A DNA stretch of 64,000 nucleotides from UBA4416 sp964541155 (GTDB lineage Bacteria; Bacteroidota; Bacteroidia; B-17B0; Aurantibacillaceae), in assembly GCA_964541155.1 (NCBI GenBank), contig CAZIPC010000003.1, forward strand, positions 257,390 through 321,389. Direction: 5' to 3'. The notes beneath the pieces are model-generated. The model saw nothing but the letters and a program-made list of their open reading frames with translations, ran no database searches and was not told the origin of the DNA. Shown piece after piece: positions 25,839-34,819 of this stretch. Numbering within the stretch: position 1 is the stretch's first letter; each line of letters begins with the position of its first letter. The translations under genes were made by a program, and so were the position numbers.

Positions 25839-27176
25839 TTAAAAAGGGCGGGTTCGTGCTTTTTTCTCAGCAATGCGTCGTAAGTTTTCTTGGCGGCGTT
25901 TACCACCCAAGTTTACTTTTTTATTTTTATCTTTCTTTTCATGAAAAGCACCTCCTCCAGAGTATTGAGCAGTACTTGGTAATTTTTTTAATCCTTTATC
26001 TCTGGTTACTGGCTTTTCGTCTTGGGTTAAATTTTCAGATATTTCAACAGCTTTAGGCATATCTAGTATCACTAATTTTTTCTTCATTAGTGTTCCAATT
26101 TCCTTTTGCATAGTTGCATCTTTTTTAGTTATAAAGCTAATAGCAATACCTGTTTTGTCGGCACGTCCTGTTCTACCAATACGGTGTATGTATGCACTGG
26201 CTTCTTTGGATGGCATGTCAAAATTAATAACGTGTGTTACATCTTTTAAATCTAAACCACGTGCAATCACATCGGTTGCTATTAATAAACGGTGTGTACC
26301 TTCATCAAATTTTTTCACTGCACTAAAACGCTGTGGTTGCGATTTATTAGAGTGTATCACGCCAATGTCTTCTGCAAATTCACCTTCTAATTCTTTATAA
26401 ATTTCGTCGGCTATTTTTTTATTTTTTACAAACAAAAGTACTTTGTTAAAGCTAGTATCTGTTTGTAGTAAATATTCTAATAAATTTACTTTAGTATAAA
26501 AATTAGGAACATGGTAAGCGTGTTGTATGATTTTTTCAAGCGGTGTTCCTCGACTTATTAATTCAATGTACTCTGGTTTTTTAAAGTAATTATCAATCAT
26601 TACTTCTACATCTTCGTTTAATGTAGCCGAAAACATTAAGTTTTGTCGTTTTTCGGGTAGTATATCTAATATTTTAATTAGTTGAGCTCTAAACCCTAAG
26701 TTCAACATTTCATCTACTTCATCAATTACTAATTTTTGAATGCTATTAAATTGAAGTGTACGGCTTAAGGTTAAATCTATTAGTCTGCCTGGTGTTGCTA
26801 CTAAAATATCTACACCATCATATACTTTTTGTTTTTGAGTATTAATGTTTCCTCCACCATATACGCCTACACAACGGGCCTGCATATAGGTAGATAGTTT
26901 CGCTACTTCATCTACTACTTGCAATACTAACTCTCGGGTAGGTACTATAATTAACACACGTGGATGTCGTTGCTCTGAGTAATTGAGTTGGCGCAAAATG
27001 GGTAACAAATAGGCAAAGGTTTTTCCAGTACCAGTTTGGGCTATACCTACTGCATCTTTGCCAGACATAATTACAGGAAATGCTTTTTCTTGAATGGGAG
27101 TTGGATGCTGAAATCCAATATCACTTAAGGCATTAATTAATTGTTTGGTAAGATTTAAATCTTTAAAAGTAGTCAT
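25839..27176 (-). CDS. DEAD-box ATP-dependent RNA helicase (RhlE-like)
   Basis: A 445-residue RNA helicase used in RNA folding, ribosome assembly or decay. All core motifs are present: the Q motif (GFQHPTPIQ), Walker A AQTGTGKT (46-53), PTREL, a DEVD form of the DEAD box (IDEVDEML), SAT, and HRIGRTGRA. The C-terminal tail is basic (GKRRQENLRRIAEKKARTRPF region), typical of RhlE proteins that bind RNA through a disordered end. A TATCTTTG box lies upstream. Confidence 0.93.
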   Translation of the reverse strand: MTTFKDLNLTKQLINALSDIGFQHPTPIQEKAFPVIMSGKDAVGIAQTGTGKTFAYLLPILRQLNYSEQRHPRVLIIVPTRELVLQVVDEVAKLSTYMQARCVGVYGGGNINTQKQKVYDGVDILVATPGRLIDLTLSRTLQFNSIQKLVIDEVDEMLNLGFRAQLIKILDILPEKRQNLMFSATLNEDVEVMIDNYFKKPEYIELISRGTPLEKIIQHAYHVPNFYTKVNLLEYLLQTDTSFNKVLLFVKNKKIADEIYKELEGEFAEDIGVIHSNKSQPQRFSAVKKFDEGTHRLLIATDVIARGLDLKDVTHVINFDMPSKEASAYIHRIGRTGRADKTGIAISFITKKDATMQKEIGTLMKKKLVILDMPKAVEISENLTQDEKPVTRDKGLKKLPSTAQYSGGGAFHEKKDKNKKVNLGGKRRQENLRRIAEKKARTRPF

Positions 27177-27195
27177 AGCTAATCTGTATATCAGG

Positions 27196-27203
27196 CAAAG
27201 ATA
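27196..27203 (-). promoter_or_regulatory. -7 box (TATCTTTG) of the DEAD-box helicase gene
   Basis: The minus strand reads TATCTTTG 19 bases before the helicase ATG (27176). No clear TTG lies at the -33 position. Confidence 0.45.
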
Positions 27204-27277
27204 CGTTAATTTTTTTAGCTCTAAGCTTTTGATTTAATTGGACTTTTAAAGTATAAAACTTGTTTTAATACTTTTAT

Positions 27278-27631
27278 TTATTTTGCAAATACAAAAAAGA
27301 TAGTGGTACAAAGTGCGCAACTTATAGCAATGTTTAATATAGCCCAACCCATTAACCCCTGCTTAATGAGTTCAAATGTTTCGTAACTAAATGTAGAAAA
27401 TGTACTTAACCCTCCGCAAATACCTATTAAAAAAAGGTGTTTGTAAGAGTCGGGTATTAAATTTTTTTCGTTGTAAGTATAAATTAATATTCCAAAAATT
27501 AAACAACTAATGATGTTTGATGATAAGGTTGCTAATGGTAATGCTATAGATGTTTTTCCTATAATGTTAGAAATAACAAAACGTAAAATACTTCCTAAGC
27601 CTCCACCTATAAATACTAATATATAATTCAT
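27278..27631 (-). CDS. crcB: Fluoride ion channel CrcB/Fluc
   Basis: A 117-residue membrane protein with four hydrophobic segments. CrcB motifs are GGGLGSILRFVIS (9-21) and GICGGLSTFSTFSYE (about 71-85, with the conserved GGxTTFSTF-like filter). Two copies assemble as an antiparallel dimer to export fluoride. It begins one base after the anmK stop codon, so the two form one operon. No fluoride riboswitch was seen upstream. Confidence 0.92.
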   Translation of the reverse strand: MNYILVFIGGGLGSILRFVISNIIGKTSIALPLATLSSNIISCLIFGILIYTYNEKNLIPDSYKHLFLIGICGGLSTFSTFSYETFELIKQGLMGWAILNIAISCALCTTIFFVFAK

Positions 27632-27632
27632 T

Positions 27633-28697
27633 TTAAATTTGTTTTGTGCCTATATAAATGGCTCCTCCTATGCTATTTTTATTGGCATTGGTTACAGAGC
27701 ATAATGTATTTGTTTTTTCGTTTAATCGTAAATATCCTAAGTACGCAAAAATAATAGCCTCTTTAAACTGTATAATATCATTTGATGGAATATGAATGTT
27801 GCCATCATAATAGTGATTAAGACGATTTAATAAATAGTTATTGTAAGCGCCACCACCACTTATTAAAACTGATTTTAATTGGTATTTATGCAATGTATTG
27901 GCAATTTGTTTGGCCAAATACTCTACACAAGTGGCAAGTTTATCAACTAGTGATATGGAACTATTATTTAATACTGGCAATAAATATTGTTCAAACCACT
28001 CCCTTCCAAGCGATTGGTAATTGGTATTAATTTTAAGAAGAGTATCTAACAATGCGGCATTACAATTACCCGAAGCAGCCATGTTACCCTTATCATCAAA
28101 GGCTTTTCCAATTGTTTCGGTTAAAAAATTAAGTGCCATATTGGCAATACAAATATCAAAGGCCATGGTTGTATCGTTTTTTGTAAACGAAATATTAGCG
28201 ATACCACCAATATTTAAACACGATTGATATTGATGAAATAAATCTCTATCACCAATAGGTACTAAGGGTGCTCCTTGCCCATTTAAAGCAACATCAAGAC
28301 TTCTAAAATCACAAATAGTAGTAATGCCCGTTTGAGCTGCAATAGTTGCCCCGCAACCAATTTGAGTGCTAAAGCCAAGATTAGGTTGATGAAAAATAGT
28401 ATGACCATGTGAGGCAATGGCATTAGCACATTGCTTATTTTTTTCTAAAAAGATAGAAACTTCTTTAGCTATAAATTGGCCATATTGAGCATGTAGCTTA
28501 AAATAGTTTTCGGCACTAATATTATATGCGTTAGAAAGTTTATTTTTCCACAGAGGTTCGTAGGCAATGGTTTGAGCGGCTAATAAATGAAAGGCAATTT
28601 TTTGGTCTGTTTCTTTAAACTCACATAATGCCAAATCTAGCCCATCCAAAGATGTGCCACTCATTAACCCAAGTATTTTAAAAGAATTAACCTGCAT
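27633..28697 (-). CDS. anmK: Anhydro-N-acetylmuramic acid kinase
   Basis: AnmK opens the 1,6-anhydro ring and phosphorylates recycled anhydro-MurNAc from cell-wall turnover. The 354-residue protein has the phosphate-binding GLMSGTSLDGLDLA (10-23), a DFRS motif, GAPLVPIGDRDLF, NIGGIANIS and a C-terminal ISGGGAYN motif of the ASKHA fold. Its presence implies muropeptide recycling. It is the first gene of the operon with crcB. Confidence 0.94.
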   Translation of the reverse strand: MQVNSFKILGLMSGTSLDGLDLALCEFKETDQKIAFHLLAAQTIAYEPLWKNKLSNAYNISAENYFKLHAQYGQFIAKEVSIFLEKNKQCANAIASHGHTIFHQPNLGFSTQIGCGATIAAQTGITTICDFRSLDVALNGQGAPLVPIGDRDLFHQYQSCLNIGGIANISFTKNDTTMAFDICIANMALNFLTETIGKAFDDKGNMAASGNCNAALLDTLLKINTNYQSLGREWFEQYLLPVLNNSSISLVDKLATCVEYLAKQIANTLHKYQLKSVLISGGGAYNNYLLNRLNHYYDGNIHIPSNDIIQFKEAIIFAYLGYLRLNEKTNTLCSVTNANKNSIGGAIYIGTKQI

Positions 28698-28810
28698 TTT
28701 AAACTAAAATTAATCACATTTGTTAAATATTTGCTTAAATAATAGAAAATCAATCAACAAAATAATTTTAACAAATCATCATTTTAAATCTAATAATTAG
28801 AAATATCTTC

Positions 28811-28818
28811 TATTTTTG
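28811..28818 (+). promoter_or_regulatory. -7 box (TATTTTTG) of the acyl-CoA dehydrogenase gene
   Basis: TATTTTTG 37 bases before the ATG at 28856. A -33 TTG at standard spacing was not found. Confidence 0.45.
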
Positions 28819-28855
28819 TAAGGTTAAAATGTACAACTAATAAAACTATAAAGCC

Positions 28856-29998
28856 ATGCAATTTCAATTAACCGAAGAGCAATTAATGATTCAACAAGCA
28901 GCTCGTGAGTTTGCTCAAAACGAATGTAAACCAGGAGTAATAGAGAGAGATGAAAACCAAAAATTCCCAGCAGATCAAGTTAAAAAACTTGGAGAGTTAG
29001 GATTTATGGGGATGATGGTTGATCCTAAATACGGCGGTGGCGGTATGGATGCAATTTCGTATGTATTGGCAATGGAAGAAATATCTAAAGTGGATGCATC
29101 TTGCAGTGTTGTAATGAGTGTAAATAACTCTTTAGTTTGTTGGGGATTAGAGCATTATGGAACAGAAGAGCAAAAACAAAAATACCTAGTGCCTTTGGCT
29201 AAAGGAGAAAAAATTGGAGCATTTTGTTTATCTGAACCAGAAGCAGGTAGTGATGCTACTTCTCAGCGTACTACTGCTATTGATAAAGGAGATCATTATT
29301 TAGTAAATGGTACTAAAAATTGGATTACTAACGGAAGTACAGCGTCTGTTTATTTAGTAATGGTTCAAACAAATGTTGAACTTGGTCATAAAGGAATTAA
29401 CTGTTTAATTATTGAAAAAGGAATGCCTGGTTTTGTGGTGGGTCCTAAAGAAAATAAAATGGGTATTAGAGGAAGTGATACTCACTCTTTAATGTTTACA
29501 GATGTAAAAGTTCCAAAAGAAAATAGAATTGGAGAAGAAGGTTTTGGATTTAAATTTGCTATGAAAACATTAGGTGGAGGGCGTATAGGTATTGCTTCTC
29601 AAGCACTAGGGATTGCAAGTGGCGCATACGAATTAGCTTTAGCTTATTCAAAAGAACGTAAAGCATTTGGTAAATTAATATCACAACATCAAGCTATACA
29701 GTTTAAGTTAGCCGATATGGCAACCCGTATTGAAGCAGCTCGTTTATTGATTTACCGTGCAGCTTGGTTAAAAGATCAAGGGTTACCTTGTGAAAAAGAA
29801 GGAGCTCAAGCAAAAGTATTTGCTTCAGAAACAGCTATGTGGGTAACTACTGAAGCGGTTCAAATACATGGTGGATATGGTTTTGTAAAAGAATACCATG
29901 TTGAACGTTTAATGCGTGATGCAAAAATTACTCAAATTTATGAAGGAACAAGTGAAGTTCAGCGTATTGTAATTTCAAGAGCCTTGTTAGCGGATTAA
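28856..29998 (+). CDS. Acyl-CoA dehydrogenase
   Basis: A 380-residue FAD-dependent dehydrogenase of short/medium-chain type, acting in fatty-acid or branched-chain amino-acid breakdown. Seen are FCLSEPEAGSDA (about 122-133) and WITNGSTA near the FAD, KMGIRGSDTHSL, LAYSKERKAFGK, QIHGGYGFVKEYHVERLMRDA and the catalytic glutamate in IYEGTSEVQ (E363). Every motif is intact. Substrate chain length is not clear from sequence. It stands alone with its own promoter box and terminator. Confidence 0.93.
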   Translation: MQFQLTEEQLMIQQAAREFAQNECKPGVIERDENQKFPADQVKKLGELGFMGMMVDPKYGGGGMDAISYVLAMEEISKVDASCSVVMSVNNSLVCWGLEHYGTEEQKQKYLVPLAKGEKIGAFCLSEPEAGSDATSQRTTAIDKGDHYLVNGTKNWITNGSTASVYLVMVQTNVELGHKGINCLIIEKGMPGFVVGPKENKMGIRGSDTHSLMFTDVKVPKENRIGEEGFGFKFAMKTLGGGRIGIASQALGIASGAYELALAYSKERKAFGKLISQHQAIQFKLADMATRIEAARLLIYRAAWLKDQGLPCEKEGAQAKVFASETAMWVTTEAVQIHGGYGFVKEYHVERLMRDAKITQIYEGTSEVQRIVISRALLAD

Positions 29999-30012
29999 TT
30001 GCAAATTTTTTA

Positions 30013-30046
30013 TAAAAAAAAGCCCTCACATAGTGAGGGCTTTTTT
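30013..30046. terminator. Bidirectional terminator
   Basis: GCCCTCAC (30022-30029), three-base loop, GTGAGGGC (30033-30040), with A8 before and T6 after. It lies between the acyl-CoA dehydrogenase gene and the convergent DsbA-family gene and can serve both. Confidence 0.92.
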
Positions 30047-30058
30047 AATGTATTAAAA

Positions 30059-30760
30059 TTAGTGACATCCTTCATCGCCACAGCCACATGAATTATTAGA
30101 AACAGTAGGTTCAATCACACCATGAGCATGCTCTTCATAAGCTTTAGTTAAAGCATCTAAAAATATTTTACTTTCTTGAGCTCCAGATACAGCATATTTT
30201 CTATCTAATACAAAAAAAGGAACACCTCGTACGCCAATTTGCTGTGCTTCTATTATGTCTAGTTCTACTTCGTTTGAGTAGGTTGTATTATTTAACATTT
30301 CTGTAATTTCTTTTTCATTAATACCAAGTTCTTTCCCTATTTGTAGTAGGGTAGCGTGGTCTGCAGTGTTTTTTCCATCGGTGAAATAAGCTTTAAATAA
30401 TTGTTCTTCTAGCTCATTTTGTTTACTGTATTTTTTAGCGAGGTGTGATAAACGATGAGCATCAAAAGAATTAGCAACTACTGCTTTATCAAAATTAAAT
30501 TCTAATCCAACTTGTTTGGCAATATTTGTAACGTAATTAGTAGTTTCTTGAGCTTGTTGTTTACTCCATCCTTTTTTTTGTGCCAAATGATCAATAGTAT
30601 TTAAGCTTGGGTCGGTAATAGTTGAGGGATCTAACTGAAAGCTTTTCCAAACTACTTTAATTTTATTTTTATGAGGAAATTGCGCTAAGGCATTTTCAAA
30701 TTTTCGTTTTCCTATATAGCAAAACGGGCACATCACGTCACTCCAAATTTCTATGTTCAT
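30059..30760 (-). CDS. DsbA family oxidoreductase (FrnE-like)
   Basis: A thioredoxin-fold protein of 233 residues with the active site C11-P-F-C14 in SDVMCPFCYIGKRK, the FrnE signature VVWKSFQLDP, and a cis-proline loop GVRGVPFFVL. It lacks a signal peptide, so it acts in the cytoplasm. The C-terminus ends in a cysteine-rich tail (SCGCGDEGCH) that may bind metal. The frame is open to 30787, but that start lies in a terminator hairpin; the ATG at 30760 begins the conserved domain. Confidence 0.88.
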   Translation of the reverse strand: MNIEIWSDVMCPFCYIGKRKFENALAQFPHKNKIKVVWKSFQLDPSTITDPSLNTIDHLAQKKGWSKQQAQETTNYVTNIAKQVGLEFNFDKAVVANSFDAHRLSHLAKKYSKQNELEEQLFKAYFTDGKNTADHATLLQIGKELGINEKEITEMLNNTTYSNEVELDIIEAQQIGVRGVPFFVLDRKYAVSGAQESKIFLDALTKAYEEHAHGVIEPTVSNNSCGCGDEGCH

Positions 30761-30774
30761 TATTATAGTTTTAA

Positions 30775-30806
30775 AAAAAGCTACCAAGTATTGGTAGCTT
30801 TTTTAG
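30775..30806 (-). terminator. Terminator of the DUF349 gene
   Basis: AGCTACCAA (30780-30788), three-base loop, TTGGTAGCT (30792-30800), with A and T runs on both sides. It lies between the DUF349 gene and the DsbA-family gene on the minus strand. Confidence 0.85.
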
Positions 30807-30810
30807 ATTT

Positions 30811-32544
30811 TTATTTTGCGTCTTCTATTATTGGTTTCAGTTTATTTAACTCACTAATTATCATTTTACGCTTCTCATTAAAATCTGCAATTTTTTGTTT
30901 TTCGGCGTTAATCTTGTCTTCTATTTCTTTCATAAAAGGGTTATTTCCTTTACTGCTAGTTTTAAAGAAACCTAAATTGTTATCGTAAGTTTTAATGCGA
31001 GCATTAATTTCATCAATTTGTTTTTTAAAATAATCAGCTTCTTTTCTTAATGCCACTTCAGGATTTTCACCATTAGATAAACGTTCTAATTTGGTTTTAA
31101 ACTGCATCATAAATTTCTCTGTATTACTTACACTCATTTTATCATACAATTCGTCTAACTTGTTATAAAAAGCATCGTTTATTCGCTTTTTATCTTTCAT
31201 CGGAACCATACCAGCATTATTCCAATCTGTTGCAAATTGTTTTAATGCAACATGATTTTCATTACTGTTTTCTGATAAAATAAATTCATTTATTTTTTTT
31301 AGAATTTCTTCTTTAAGGGCTAAGTTATTTTCAAAGCCAGCGTCAATGGCTTCAAAATGAGCTTTTTTAGCATCAAAAAAGTAATTACAGGCAGCTCTAA
31401 ATTGGTTATATAATTTATTTTCATCTCCACCAGCATGAGGTACTTTTTTCCAAGCCTCTTGTAATTTTATTAAAGCTAAGCCAGTTTTTTGCCAATCGTT
31501 ATTAGTTTTTAAGGCATTTGCTTTAGCTATTAATTCTTGTTTTTGAGATTTAATAACGGCCATTTTTTCATGAATTACATTAAAAAATGCTTTTTTCTTT
31601 TCAAAAAATTGATCGCAAAGCCCTCTAAAATCAGCCCAAACCTGATCGTTATCTTTTGCATTGGCTCTGCCAATAGTTTTCCATTCGTTTTGTAAAGCCA
31701 CTAAATCATTTGTTAGGTTGTTCCATACTTGCCCGTTGGCAGTTTCAGCCTTAGTAATGATTTCTTTTATTTTTTCTAGTATAGCTTTTTTCAGATTAAG
31801 ATTAGCTTCTTTTTCTTCTTCAATTGAGTTATAGTGTGCCTTTAATTTAGAATAAGCTTCTTCTAAAGCAATCCTAAAGCTTCCTTTTAATTCATCCCAT
31901 TTATCGTTAGGAACAGGTCCAATATCTTCCCAATCATTACGATATATTTTAATTAAACGCTCAGCTTCTTTTATATTATCTAAGTCTTTTAATCCTTTGA
32001 TTTTCTCAAGTAATTCAGTTTTTAGTTCGTAGTTACGCTTTAAATCGTGTTCTTGCAGTTGTTTTGATAAGCTTAATTTATAATTAAATTCTTCAATCAC
32101 TTTACTATAATCTGCCTGTATTTCTTTGTATTTATGAGGAGATACAGCTCCAGTAGCTTTCCATTGAGCTTGTAATTCTACTAGTTTCTTAATAGCGGCT
32201 CCAATATTATCGCTTACTTGGCTTAGGTCATTTATTTTATTAATAATTTCCTTTCTAATTACTAAATTTTTACCTTGTTCAACGGCTAACTTAGCATCTT
32301 CTTCTTTTTTCTTTTTTTCAAATTTCTCAATTAATTCTGATATTTTAGTATCTTCTAAAGACTTAGCATATTCAAATTCTTTGGCTTTACCGCCTTCGTC
32401 AACAAATTCTTGTTTTGCTTTTTCAAATTCAGCTGTCCACAATTTTTGATACTCTTTTTGCAGAGTGCGCATTTGGTGAGCAACAGCACTAGCTTCTGGT
32501 TGATGAAGCATTTCTTCTAATTTAGTAATAATTTCTTGTTTCAT
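30811..32544 (-). CDS. DUF349 repeat protein
   Basis: A 577-residue highly charged helical protein built of repeated DUF349 units, each with the pattern of a conserved Trp and Pro near W-K-x-G (LQAQWKATGAVSPHKYKEI, RNDWEDIGPVPNDKWDEL, LQNEWKTIGRANAKDNDQV, LQEAWKKVPHAGGDENKLY, ATDWNNAGMVPMKDKKRI). At least five copies are seen. The protein is predicted to form coiled coils; the family's function is unknown, and it is common in Bacteroidota. A TATTTTTG box is at 32593-32600. Confidence 0.85.
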   Translation of the reverse strand: MKQEIITKLEEMLHQPEASAVAHQMRTLQKEYQKLWTAEFEKAKQEFVDEGGKAKEFEYAKSLEDTKISELIEKFEKKKKEEDAKLAVEQGKNLVIRKEIINKINDLSQVSDNIGAAIKKLVELQAQWKATGAVSPHKYKEIQADYSKVIEEFNYKLSLSKQLQEHDLKRNYELKTELLEKIKGLKDLDNIKEAERLIKIYRNDWEDIGPVPNDKWDELKGSFRIALEEAYSKLKAHYNSIEEEKEANLNLKKAILEKIKEIITKAETANGQVWNNLTNDLVALQNEWKTIGRANAKDNDQVWADFRGLCDQFFEKKKAFFNVIHEKMAVIKSQKQELIAKANALKTNNDWQKTGLALIKLQEAWKKVPHAGGDENKLYNQFRAACNYFFDAKKAHFEAIDAGFENNLALKEEILKKINEFILSENSNENHVALKQFATDWNNAGMVPMKDKKRINDAFYNKLDELYDKMSVSNTEKFMMQFKTKLERLSNGENPEVALRKEADYFKKQIDEINARIKTYDNNLGFFKTSSKGNNPFMKEIEDKINAEKQKIADFNEKRKMIISELNKLKPIIEDAK

Positions 32545-32592
32545 TTTTTGTAACCGTTTATTTAGGTCTTTTTTAAATTTTATTTAACCTAT

Positions 32593-32600
32593 CAAAAATA
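32593..32600 (-). promoter_or_regulatory. -7 box (TATTTTTG) of the DUF349 gene
   Basis: The minus strand reads TATTTTTG 48 bases before the ATG of the DUF349 gene. Confidence 0.4.
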
Positions 32601-32672
32601 AAGTAAAAATTTAGTTTACAAAACTTTCAAACTGTTTTTTTATATAAATAAAAGATTAATTTTAGTCCTTAA

Positions 32673-34754
32673 ATGAACGTCATAGAGTCCGAATCACTCG
32701 AGTTATTAGAGTTTTATAAAGTAAAAAAATATGTTACTGATTTTTGTTTCAGTAATGGTGCAAAATTTAAAGCTTCGCAAATAGCTGTTTTTCAAAATCA
32801 ACAAAAATTAATTACTGAGTTAAATCGTGTGTCTGAACTTAAACATACATTTAGTTCAGATTCTTTTTTTCCTGATATTCAATTTCAAGAATTTAGAAAA
32901 GAAGCGTCTTTGCTGGGATTAGATGGTAGTATGCTTACAGAAGAACAGTTTTTATTAATTAAGCAAGCTACTGAAATTAGTAACACTTCTATACGATTTT
33001 TAAAAAACAAAAAACAAGTATTACCTTATTTATCTGAGTTGGTAAATGACTTAGAGGACAATAAAATAATTATTAATGAAATTGATCGGATCATTGATTT
33101 TGATGCAACAGTTAAAAATTCAGCATCAAAAGAATTACAAAAAATCAGAAAAGATTTATCTGAAAAAAGAAGAGAAAGTGATGCTAAATTTGATAGGCAA
33201 GTTAATGAACTTCGGAAACTAGGATACATTAGAGATAATGAAGAAAGTTTTTTTAATGGTAGAAGAACATTAGCAGTATTAGTAGAGTATAAATCAGAGG
33301 TTAGCGGATTTGTTCACAATAAGAGCGAAACAGGAAAAACAATTTTTATAGAACCTGGTTCAACTATTAGTATTAACAACGATATTGCCGAGTTAGAAAT
33401 TGATGAGCGACGAGAAATTAATCGTATTTTAAGAGAATTATCAGATACTTTAAGGCCTTTTTCATTTCAATTAAAACAGTATGACGATTTATTAATTGAA
33501 TTAGATTTTTTAAAAGCTAAAGCAAAGTTTGCGCAATTAATAAATGCCAGCTTGCCTTCAATATCTGATAATTCAGAGTTGAAATTAGTTAAAGCATATC
33601 ATCCAATTTTATTTTTACAAAATAAAGAATTTAAAAAACAAACTATTCCTTTAACCTTACATTTAAATTCTCAAAATCATTTATTAGTTATTTCCGGACC
33701 CAATGCCGGAGGAAAATCCATAACATTAAAAACAGTGGGATTGCTTCAGGTAATGTTGCAAAGTGGCTTATTAGTTAGTGTTTCAGACAACTCAGTAATG
33801 AGTTTTTTTAAACATATTTTAATTGATATTGGAGATACACAAAGTATTGAGCATGAATTAAGTACTTATAGTGCCCGTTTAAAAAATATGATTTCAATTT
33901 TAAAAACGGTAAATGCACAAACGCTAGTTTTAATGGATGAGTTTGGAAGTGGAACTGATCCTGAATTAGGTGGAGCTATGGCTGAAGTGGTATTAGAAGA
34001 ATTAGTTACATCAAAAACCTTTGGAGTAATTACAACTCATTATTCAAATGTTAAGTTATTGGCTAATGCTTTAAAAGGAGTCTCAAATGGCAGCATGTTG
34101 TTTGATTTAGAAACATTAGAGCCAAAGTATATTTTAACTGTTGGCGAACCTGGCAGCAGTTATACTTTTGAAGTTGCAGAAAGAGTTGGTTTCCCAAAAG
34201 ATTTAATTCATAGAGCAAAGAAAAAAATAGATTTAGATAAAGTAGATTTAAATAAATTACTTGCAGATGTTCAGCAACAAAAAACTAAGTTGGCCGAAGC
34301 AATTGAGAGAACAGAGCATCAAGAGTTTATGAAGAAAATTTCAAAAGAAAAATATGATACTTTATTTAATAATTGGAAAGAAAAAACAGAACGAGATAGA
34401 GATAGAAAAATTGAATTAGCTCGTTTAGCTGAATTTGGACAAAAATATTTACGTTTATTAGATGATTGGAATAAAAATGAAAATCGTAAAATGGTTATTA
34501 AACGATTTATTGACGGAATTACAGCAGAAACTAACAAACGTAGAGAATTAGCGAAACAACATAAACGAGATAATTTTACAGAGAAAAAAATAGCGAGATT
34601 AAAACCATTATTAAAAATTGGAAGTAAAGTTAAAATACTTAATAGCACTGAAATAGGTGTCGTAGAGTCGATAAAAGACGAAAAGGTAAATATAACTTTT
34701 GGTATACTAAAAATGACTGTAAATATTCAAAATTTAGAATTGATTAGAGATTAA
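32673..34754 (+). CDS. mutS2: MutS2 family ATPase lacking the Smr domain
   Basis: A 693-residue MutS-like ATPase with the clamp/lever helices (about 120-320), Walker A GPNAGGKS (about 343-350), Walker B LVLMDEFGSGTDPELGG (about 416), the TTHYSNVK motif and a long coiled-coil tail followed by a small beta domain (IGSKVKILNSTEIGVVESI). MutS2 acts on recombination intermediates and on stalled ribosomes. The C-terminal Smr endonuclease domain of typical MutS2 (about 780 residues) is absent; the protein stops after the KOW-like domain. The start ATG is at 32673. Confidence 0.88.
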   Translation: MNVIESESLELLEFYKVKKYVTDFCFSNGAKFKASQIAVFQNQQKLITELNRVSELKHTFSSDSFFPDIQFQEFRKEASLLGLDGSMLTEEQFLLIKQATEISNTSIRFLKNKKQVLPYLSELVNDLEDNKIIINEIDRIIDFDATVKNSASKELQKIRKDLSEKRRESDAKFDRQVNELRKLGYIRDNEESFFNGRRTLAVLVEYKSEVSGFVHNKSETGKTIFIEPGSTISINNDIAELEIDERREINRILRELSDTLRPFSFQLKQYDDLLIELDFLKAKAKFAQLINASLPSISDNSELKLVKAYHPILFLQNKEFKKQTIPLTLHLNSQNHLLVISGPNAGGKSITLKTVGLLQVMLQSGLLVSVSDNSVMSFFKHILIDIGDTQSIEHELSTYSARLKNMISILKTVNAQTLVLMDEFGSGTDPELGGAMAEVVLEELVTSKTFGVITTHYSNVKLLANALKGVSNGSMLFDLETLEPKYILTVGEPGSSYTFEVAERVGFPKDLIHRAKKKIDLDKVDLNKLLADVQQQKTKLAEAIERTEHQEFMKKISKEKYDTLFNNWKEKTERDRDRKIELARLAEFGQKYLRLLDDWNKNENRKMVIKRFIDGITAETNKRRELAKQHKRDNFTEKKIARLKPLLKIGSKVKILNSTEIGVVESIKDEKVNITFGILKMTVNIQNLELIRD

Positions 34755-34786
34755 TCTTTTTAATAAAATAGTCTTTTTACATTTCT

Positions 34787-34815
34787 TTGTATTTAAACTC
34801 AAATGATTATCTTTG
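34787..34815 (+). promoter_or_regulatory. truA promoter (TTG, 18-base spacer, TATCTTTG)
   Basis: TTG at 34787-34789 and TATCTTTG at 34808-34815. The box ends four bases before the truA ATG at 34820, so the transcript should be leaderless. Confidence 0.65.
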
Positions 34816-34819
34816 TTAG

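Noticed and set aside
30761..30787. A longer start for the DsbA-family gene
   Set aside because: The extra nine codons are part of the terminator hairpin of the upstream gene.
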